The translations under genes were made by a program, and so were the position numbers. 25,387 nt of DNA from Chromera velia (taxonomy: Eukaryota; Sar; Chromeraceae), in NCBI GenBank assembly GCA_018398765.1, contig JAHBMJ010001862.1, positions 1 through 25,387 on the forward strand, written 5' to 3'. Positions within the stretch are counted from its first letter, which is position 1, and each line of letters starts with the position of its first letter. Shown here piece after piece: positions 19,087 through 25,387 of the stretch. A model generated the notes under the pieces. The model saw nothing but the letters and a program-made list of their open reading frames with translations, did not search any database and was not told the origin of the DNA.

Positions 19087-19653
19087 AAGGGTGGGGCCCC
19101 GAAAAAGGTGCGTAGGTGCGTTGGATGGAGAGTCATCAGCGGGGAGCACAGTCACAAAGGTGTGAGTGAGAGGGCAGCGAGGGATGACCCTCCAGGTGGA
19201 CTTCATTTCCCTCATGTCCTCTCTGTTGGTGAAAGAGAGGTAGATTGGAATGGCTTGGTAATACTGAGCGGATTCGGGTCCGATGGACTTAAAATCGACT
19301 GACAGGGCGGCCCTGTAGGATCTCTCAACCCCCCACTCTATCTCTGCGGTGTTCCCCATCATCAGAGGCAGAGGGACATCACTGCCGGAGTAGCTAAACA
19401 CAACCGGCGCATCCAAAATGATGGGTTCCTCCCCCTCGGTGCTTTGCAACTGCAGCCGCATCTACCCAAAAGCCACTGTTTTGAACCTCCCCCCTCCTGC
19501 TTTCATACCGATGTCAATTCGCCGCCACCCAAAAATCCAGCAAGAAATGGCTTAAGGGATGGAAGACCGATCGATCCACCCCTTCTTTTGGTCAAACAGA
19601 ATGTCATAGTAGAATAGGCAGGTACACCCACAGTCTTTTAGTAAGAGAATCTC
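19087..19653 (-). CDS. Possible retropepsin-like protease segment
   Basis: One frame with TAA 19552 and TAG 19462 read as sense, between TGA codons at 19654 and 19084. GGGRFKTVAFG, MRLQLQ and DVPLPLMMGN resemble the later part of copia-type proteases (flap region, then a xPLLLG strand), and the position between the Cys/His segment and integrase is right. I do not find a DTG or DSG active-site triad; IDIG near 19510 is the closest string. The assignment therefore rests on position and weak strand patterns, and the segment could be another linker. Confidence 0.35.
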
Positions 19654-19656
19654 TCA

Positions 19657-21582
19657 CAAGGAGACATTCAATGAGGCAAGAGTTTGAATCATGTTGAGCA
19701 GACAGGGAGAAGAAATATCAGTGACAGACCTGAGGGCCCCTGGTTTTCCCTTTCCCTGCTGTCCGTTCCCCCCCCGATGATACTGCTTTGCACTCTTGTT
19801 CATCTGGGGAGAGTTGGTTAAATCCCCATACGATGTGGGAGGCTGTCTGTCCTTTTTGCTTGAGACTGCACCCCCCTGAAACCCCTGTTCCGCATTTCCC
19901 CCCCCGTAAGAAGAGGAGGACAGTCCTGCCCTCAACCTCTTTGACTGCCCTTGTGCAGACAGATAGAATGAAGGGACAACATACATGCCTTGTTGATGCT
20001 GGGAGTGAAAAGAAGCAGGGGGAGAGCCAGGCGGGGGAGGAGGAACAAAAGGAGCTGCTCCTTGAGAAGAAACGGAGGCGGTCGGAGGAGGGCCAGGAGG
20101 AGGTGGAGGGATAACAGAGGGAAACTGAGCTGCAAAAGCCTTATAGTTGCTACGAAGGAATCGGGACTGGGTCTGACCGACTACATGCACAATCATGTGT
20201 CCAGATTCAGGGAGAGGGTCTGCCTCGATCTGCTCTCTGGAGGGATGATTCAACCCGAAGGTCAGTTCCTCCCATGTAAAACGTTTGGCTGCATTTAGGC
20301 ATGCTTCCACTCCATAGTTGAGGGTGCAGTTGGCATTCTGAGGGCTATTGATGTTCCCCCTACAGTTTGGACAGCGGCAGCGACGAATGCAACAATGTCC
20401 ACAGCCATGCCCCTCCCCGTCCCCCCCAAATCTCTGATAGTATTTGCACCAGGGAGACTCAAGGGCAGCTCGAGAGAAGGGAGGAAGTCCTTGTTTACGA
20501 TGCCATTCCAAAGCCACCGCTCACGCAGGCTCAGCTTCCATCGATTTTTCGGAAGTGAAGACAGTCGCATACGTTGCATGCATAAATTTCTTTTCCCCCG
20601 TTCTTCTTGCTGCAGCCCTCACGTTCTGTATGAATTTCTCAATGTCCGGATCTGTCATTTCTGCAGAAGATATGTACAGCCCCTCCGGGTGTCTTTTGGA
20701 GGGGAATCGCGCCCCATTTGGGCGGACGAATGCATTGGCATCCAGAAATTCATCGATAATCGAGGGAACAGGAGGAATCTCCCCGGGCTTAGCATTTTCT
20801 TCCCAAGGGAAGGTCAGTGAGGCAATCTTCTCTCTTTCTTCTCGAGTGTACCTCCCCCAGTGCTCTGAGTAGTACTTTGACACGGAATTTAGATACAGCC
20901 CTCCTTGCAAGAGACCCCCTATTGATTCAGGATGTTTGATCGTCTAACTCACTGCGTAGTCATCGATCTCCACCCCATTCATTACTGTAACAATCAATCT
21001 TTGTAGAGCACTTGCCCCCCTTTCATCTCTGCTATCAAGTAACTCAGCCTGCTAAAGCACGAGCGGGGGGAGACGCTGTTCCACATCAAATCCAGGGGAG
21101 GCAGGACGGAAAGTTTGGATGAAGAACACACTTCGAGCACGATCCCTAACCACTCCCATCAAATGAGTGGACTCAAGGCACACCCACTCACGGACAGAGC
21201 GCTCTTGTTTATCAGAGGAGAAAAAAGGATCTCGAGTGAGAGGGAGAGCAGGGAAATGGTTGTATCCGTTTTTACGGAGAGCAGCAAGCTTCTCGCGAGC
21301 CGTAAGAATCATGCGGATCCACTCAAGAATCGGGCCGAGAACAGGGTCGGTGGAAATGGACTCAGAGGGAGACTGTGGGGCAGCAGGTGGATCTACAGAC
21401 ACACTCTGCCCTAGGGCAGGAGCAGAAGACTCTGTCTGCAGAGTGAGACATTGGTGAGGAAAAGCAGAGGGACCGAGAAGCATATAATGCATCGGATTCC
21501 CCCCCTGAACCCCCAAAGGCATACCTGCATTGTGACCTCCCTGCTGTCCGTTTTCCCCCCCCTTCCCTACTGTTCGTTTCTG
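19657..21582 (-). CDS. Gag C-terminal region with Cys/His cluster and proline-rich stretch
   Basis: Follows a one-base frame change at the G11 run and continues to a TGA at 19654. TAG at 21052 and 20944 and a TGA at 20521 lie inside coherent sequence. The first part is Gly/Gln-rich. The middle, about 20525-21000, is mixed and probably folded, including a PWEENAKPGE segment. Just after the TGA a dense Cys/His cluster (GHGCGHCCIRRCRCPNC, about 20365-20410) may bind zinc and RNA in the role of a nucleocapsid, though it is not the canonical CCHC spacing. Then come PPPPPGPPP and PPPPPGSPP runs (about 20005-20110) and a Gly/Gln/Lys-rich tail. Confidence 0.55.
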
Positions 21583-21593
21583 CCCCCCCCCCC

Positions 21594-24500
21594 ATTATGT
21601 TGACCAGTAGAAGGCTATGGACCCCCCCTTTCTATACCCCCCCGGTTGTCGAAAGGCAGACCAGAGCCTGACTGAGAGTGCGGGAAAGGAGGACGATAAA
21701 CAGTGGGAGGCTGAGGCAGGCCAGAGACACAGCTACCAGGCAAAGGGGGGAAAGAGTTCTACACGGCCTGCATGGCAAGCATCTGAGGCTGCTGACCGAC
21801 AGGCTCAGGTCCCAGAGTGGGAGAGTAGTGCTATCCTCCCGAAGGAGGAAGAGGCTTTCTGGTCCCATCATTCGGTGGTGGTCTCGACTGAAACAGTGGC
21901 TGTCTGTTTTGAGGTGCAGGTGGCTGGCGTGACTGTTGCCACTGCTGTTGGTGCTGTCCCTTTCCCTCTGGGCGAGGGGGAAAGTGACCACCTTTTCCTT
22001 TTCCCCCTTTCTTTTCATTCCTGTTCCTCCCATCATTCCCCCCCAATTTGAAACCAGCACTGCAGAGAAGAGAGGAAGAGGCTTGACGTGGAGGGGCAAC
22101 CATTTCCTTAACAAGAGGAAGCAGTTTTTGGAAAACTAAAGTGGTAGTCGAATTTAAAGAGATTGGGGGACCAGGAGAACCTGTGTCGAGGTTCAGAGCT
22201 TCCAGGATTTCAGTGATGTGAGTGAACATGAAATCCTAATCAAGGTTTCTCTCAACTGAAATGCCTGCGAAGCAAGGACAGGACACACCTCGATGCAGGT
22301 CACTCAGGAACCGCATGAAGTGATGATTGACCACCCGATACTGACTGGAAGTCAACTCCAAACCCTCCAAGAATAGAAAGATTCCAAAAAATCCATTGAC
22401 TGGCTAGAGAGAGGGAAAACAAACGCGCGCAGAGGGAGGAAGATCAGAGAGAGCAGTCAGAGAACGTTCATGCCTTGCTGTCAACGTCTGGACTACATGA
22501 TATACCCTCGCTACAAAAGAGTGGTTGCTTTCTGCAGGCTACCGGCGAAGAGGGAGAGAGTCGAACCTGAAATTTGTCAGAGTCCATTCCAATGCAAGCG
22601 GCTGGTCACGATAGGCAATCTCTTGCAACTATTAGAAAGAGAAAGACTCAGGAATTGGATCTTCTACCGAATCGCTCCATTCTCTAATCAGAGGCAAACC
22701 TCCACTGCTCTGTGCAGCCGTGTGCATGTTTCGTTGGAATCCCACTGTCTGCTGCATAACGATGGCGCGCCCAACTTCTGCCTAACAACGCTGAGAAATT
22801 TCTTTCCTTTCCTTCTCATTTATCATAATCAACAGACTCCGGAGTCTTCTTTTCAACTCTTGTTTCACCTCTTGCAGCCATTCATGAATCATGACATTTG
22901 TTGGCTCTCTGAACTCTTTCATCTGAAACTTCTTTTGTTTATAAAATTTGATCGAAGGACACTTTTCAACTTCTTTTAAAAACTCTTCAACTTTTTTCAT
23001 TATCATTTTCGTGTCCACTTTCACAGTAGACGGCTGTGTGGAATATACAGGAGTCTGAACTGTTCTCGTAAGATGAGTTTCACATGCGGCTATAGGATAC
23101 ATAAGGGGCAGCATAGACACGTTACCCATACTAAGTCTACCATCCGTACCCCTAGGGACACTAAGTGGACCTACAGACTGTGCATAGGCATCCTGCGTTG
23201 CCATAGAAATTCTGTCAGGTATAGCGCTACCCTGCGTCAAACAAACTTGACTAGAGTTCTGAGCCGAATGAAAATTTATAAATTCATTATAAACATTTTG
23301 AGTCGGGTAAGGCTAGAAAGAAGGGCTAGAAACAGAATGGGAAGAGAAATCGGCAGCCGGTGGAGGAAGAACATACTGAGCTGAGACGGTTAGCGCATTA
23401 GGAGGCAAACCTCCAGGCACCGGACCAAACGACTGAGCAAGCTGGGGATGAGAAGAGGCAGACACGACCGGAAGTACACAATCAGTGACAGCCTGAGGAA
23501 CAGTGACCGGAGCAGACATGATAGGAGGACAAGCCATCATTCCAGAATGAACAGCGGCTGTGTACAAGGGCGAACCCTCTGCAGACGGGTGCATGGCTTG
23601 CTGGAGGACGTGAGACGGTCCACTCTGTCTGCCTGTTTGATACGGAAGAGGAGCATTCTGAATGTGACGGGTGGGACGAGTAGGCAAATCAGGCTGAGAA
23701 AGCTGCACAGTCTCTCGAGCTGCCGGCAATCCTGAAGGCGAACCTTCACCGGTATGCTGGGGGAAATGACACTGAGAGACAGACACACCAGCATCATTTA
23801 GAAGAACGGGAGGGTAGGCGGGATAGGAAGGGTTAGGATGAACAGAGCCAGGATGAAAAAGGGTAGAAGGAGCACAAAAAGGGTAATCCACACCATATGT
23901 GAATGATGCAGGAGAAAGAGTGTCAGGGTAGGAATTATACATTTGATGTGCATACATGTTCGTACCCTCTGGCAGTCTCAGACTGTCAATGTCAAATTAC
24001 GAGTTCAAAAACGAATGGCCTGAAGGCACACTGATCGCTTTCTCTCTCTCTTCTCCATTCTTTCCCTTCCTTCCTTCCTCCTGAACCTCCCTCTCTCCAC
24101 GGTACTAAGAGAGAGATGGAGACAGAGACTGCACCGGCCCCACACCTGCAAAAGTTTCAAACGTAGCAGTTTGAATAGACTGCTCAGGGGAAGGGCGTGG
24201 GTACTGCTGAGCACTGGCTTGCTGTATTAGAAGCACACATGGAAGAGACTGCAAAAGAGGAGCTGCTAATACTCTTGGTACAGGCAGTTGGGCAGGAGAG
24301 CCCATGAATGCATTCAAAGAAGTCGAAAGAAGCAAGACAGGTCGGGCAGATGGAGACGGCTCACATGGACGGTGAGGAGAAACCAAATTTTGAAGGCCTT
24401 GCTGTACTGCAGATGAAACCTATGAAAATTGATTCACAGCTTGCTGAAGAACTCCTCCAACGAAGCGGATTCCTTGAGGAAAACCAAAAAGATCTCTCTG

Positions 24501-24599
24501 TTCTTATACCAAGAGAGACTGCTGTGGTCAAGGCTGAGACAGGCCAATATGAACATCATTGCGAGACTCACCACTTCCCAAGAGAAGCTCCATGGGAGG
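21594..24599 (-). CDS. Gag-like polyprotein, main segment (about 1,000 codons, TAA/TAG as Gln)
   Basis: One frame holds for 3 kb with a single TGA (24528) and fifteen TAA/TAG codons: 24504, 24420, 24105, 23997, 23313, 22782, 22632, 22629, 22539, 22404, 22236, 21831, 21759, 21615 plus one bordering codon. Flanks of these codons are smooth, for example SFLNS-TAA-FDIDSLRLPEG. The N-terminal part is Pro/Gln/Ser-rich. A charged helical region follows (VEEFLKEVEKCPSIKF, then EWLQEVKQELKRR, about 22800-23130), then a mainly alpha-helical stretch to about 22170 that would suit a capsid, and a Gln/Pro/Gly-rich tail. The family is not recognised; Gag is inferred from position. It ends at an 11-base homopolymer. 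Confidence 0.62.
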
Positions 24600-25245
24600 C
24601 GCTGCATGCATGTATGCATTATGCATCATATACAGAAGGAGCAGAATGAGGACGCTCAGCCTGCTCTGACTGAGACTACGTAGCCAAAGCTGCTTGAGGA
24701 AGGACAGAGACGGCAGTGTTCCCTTCTCTTTCTGTTGGGGGGTAAGGTCTATCCCCCATTTCACCCATTCCCACACCCACTCTTTTGATTTCTTGAAACC
24801 CTTGAACATTCTTTTGACCCTCGGGAAACTGTGCAGCCAAGGCTGCATGAAAAGGACTAGAGACGGATTCTTTCCCTTCCCCTTCGTTTGTCTGAAAATT
24901 ATTGCTTCCCATTCCCGAAGTCATTCCCATGAATCCCGGCAGTACCCCTTAACCCCCAGAAAAGTCTGACACAGGGAGCTGAATGGGAGTAGACTGTATG
25001 GAAATTTCAGCCGAGGCTGAAGAAGCAAAAGAAAAAGAAGAGACTTGACCACTTTCATTCCCTTGACTGCTGGCAGAAAATTCTCTCACAGAATTTGGCA
25101 CGTCTGTCATTTCTTTGTGGCCAACAGGTGCAGTTTGACTGGCGACTGGTACTTGCTGTGGAACGGAAGAGCTATTAAACAGCACAGGAGTAGTACAGAT
25201 TTCTGCGGAAGCAGGTCGTACTGGAATCACAGACACTTCAGACAT
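24600..25245 (-). CDS. Gag-like polyprotein, N-terminus
   Basis: Starts at the ATG at 25243-25245 (MSEVSVIPVRPASAE), the first ATG of the frame. Ser/Pro/Gln-rich and low in complexity. TAA 24949, TAG 24676 and TAA 24619 are in frame. Between about 24600 and 24620, in a TGCATGCATG palindromic stretch, the coherent frame moves to that of the next segment; a 4-bp TGCA gain or loss would explain it. No known domain. Confidence 0.5.
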
Positions 25246-25259
25246 AACTAGTGACCATG

Positions 25260-25304
25260 TTTGATTTGATTATATTTAATTTGATTTGATTTGATTTGAT
25301 TTGA
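25260..25304. repeat. (TTTGA)n microsatellite
   Basis: About eight 5-bp units with two imperfect ones, immediately upstream of the Gag start on the minus strand. Confidence 0.9.
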
Positions 25305-25309
25305 GCTTC

Positions 25310-25348
25310 AACCTCAAATATTTGATATTTAGGGTAAGATTTGAGGTT
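25310..25348. repeat. 10-bp inverted repeat (hairpin) in the element leader
   Basis: AACCTCAAAT at 25310-25319 pairs perfectly with ATTTGAGGTT at 25339-25348 across a 19-base loop. It lies in the presumed leader of the copia element. No tRNA primer-binding site was recognised between here and the ATG. Confidence 0.7.
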
Positions 25349-25387
25349 AACCTCTTAGGGTTCCTCACTGAGTCACTGACTTACTGT

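Larger units (their letters stand above)
11829..25245 (-). mobile_element. Giant Ty1/copia-type LTR retrotransposon, internal region
   Basis: Domain order Gag-like, possible protease, integrase, reverse transcriptase, RNase H (integrase before RT) places it in Ty1/copia. From the ATG at 25243-25245 to the TGA at 11829-11831 the coding path is about 12.4 kb without the inserted hAT element, roughly 4,100 codons, far longer than the usual 1,300-1,800 codons of copia Gag-Pol. The extra length is mostly in the Gag half and in low-complexity linkers. The path needs TAA/TAG as sense and still has nine TGA codons and about five frame changes, so this copy is probably dead but not old. LTRs, primer-binding site and target duplication are not identified. 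Confidence 0.82.

Noticed and set aside
20395-20872. Plus-strand ORFs of about 140 codons
   Set aside because: They lie opposite the Gag Cys/His region, whose minus-strand frame continues through several kilobases; they are shadows.
13626-24386. Introns as the explanation of the in-frame stops
   Set aside because: Sequence on both sides of each TAA/TAG is in the same frame without a gap, and the stop itself fills one residue position; introns would not remove exactly zero bases.

Overview
The window looks like repeat-rich nuclear DNA of a unicellular eukaryote. It holds microsatellites, LTR and non-LTR retroelements, and DNA transposons with terminal inverted repeats; no bacterial operon, rRNA or convincing tRNA is visible. 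The main observation is that three unrelated coding units (a giant Ty1/copia-type element, a LINE fragment and a gene inside an inverted-repeat transposon), all on the minus strand, read as coherent protein over kilobases only if TAA and TAG are read as sense, most simply glutamine, with TGA as the stop. This matches the ciliate/dasycladacean/hexamita-type nuclear code, also known from oxymonads and ulvophycean green algae. The lineage cannot be fixed from this window. Strand-specific C-to-T decay of old repeats is the main competing explanation.

Layout. 1-1343: microsatellite, an ORF with an 11-residue repeat, otherwise non-coding. About 1344-5452: a DNA-transposon region with two near-identical ~280-bp inverted arms (about 1434-1716 and 3899-4173) around a two-ORF minus-strand coding unit, then a long CA-repeat. 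5453-8232: AT-rich and mixed DNA with a ~200-bp MITE whose ends match the outer ends of the preceding region, and a 1.15-kb element with terminal inverted and internal direct repeats. 8233-10170: a 5'-truncated LINE on the minus strand, from a (GGATA)n tail to the RT C-terminal part. 10174-11828: no gene seen; the 3' LTR of the next element may lie here. 11829-25245: a very long copia-type element on the minus strand, running Gag-like region, Cys/His and proline-rich segment, possible protease, 19-residue tandem repeats, integrase, reverse transcriptase, RNase H and a C-terminal zinc-knuckle-like motif, and ending at TGA. Its RNase H region is split by a 1003-bp hAT-like non-autonomous transposon with 13-bp inverted ends and a perfect 8-bp target duplication. 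25246-25387: (TTTGA)n and a small hairpin upstream of the Gag start.

The elements are nested and partly decayed. The copia polyprotein has about 30 in-frame TAA/TAG codons, but only nine internal TGA codons and about five frame changes. Integrase DD35E and RNase H residues are kept, while RT motif C reads FVDN instead of YVDD. None of the coding regions is an obvious host housekeeping gene, so the code inference rests on mobile elements and should be tested on host genes.
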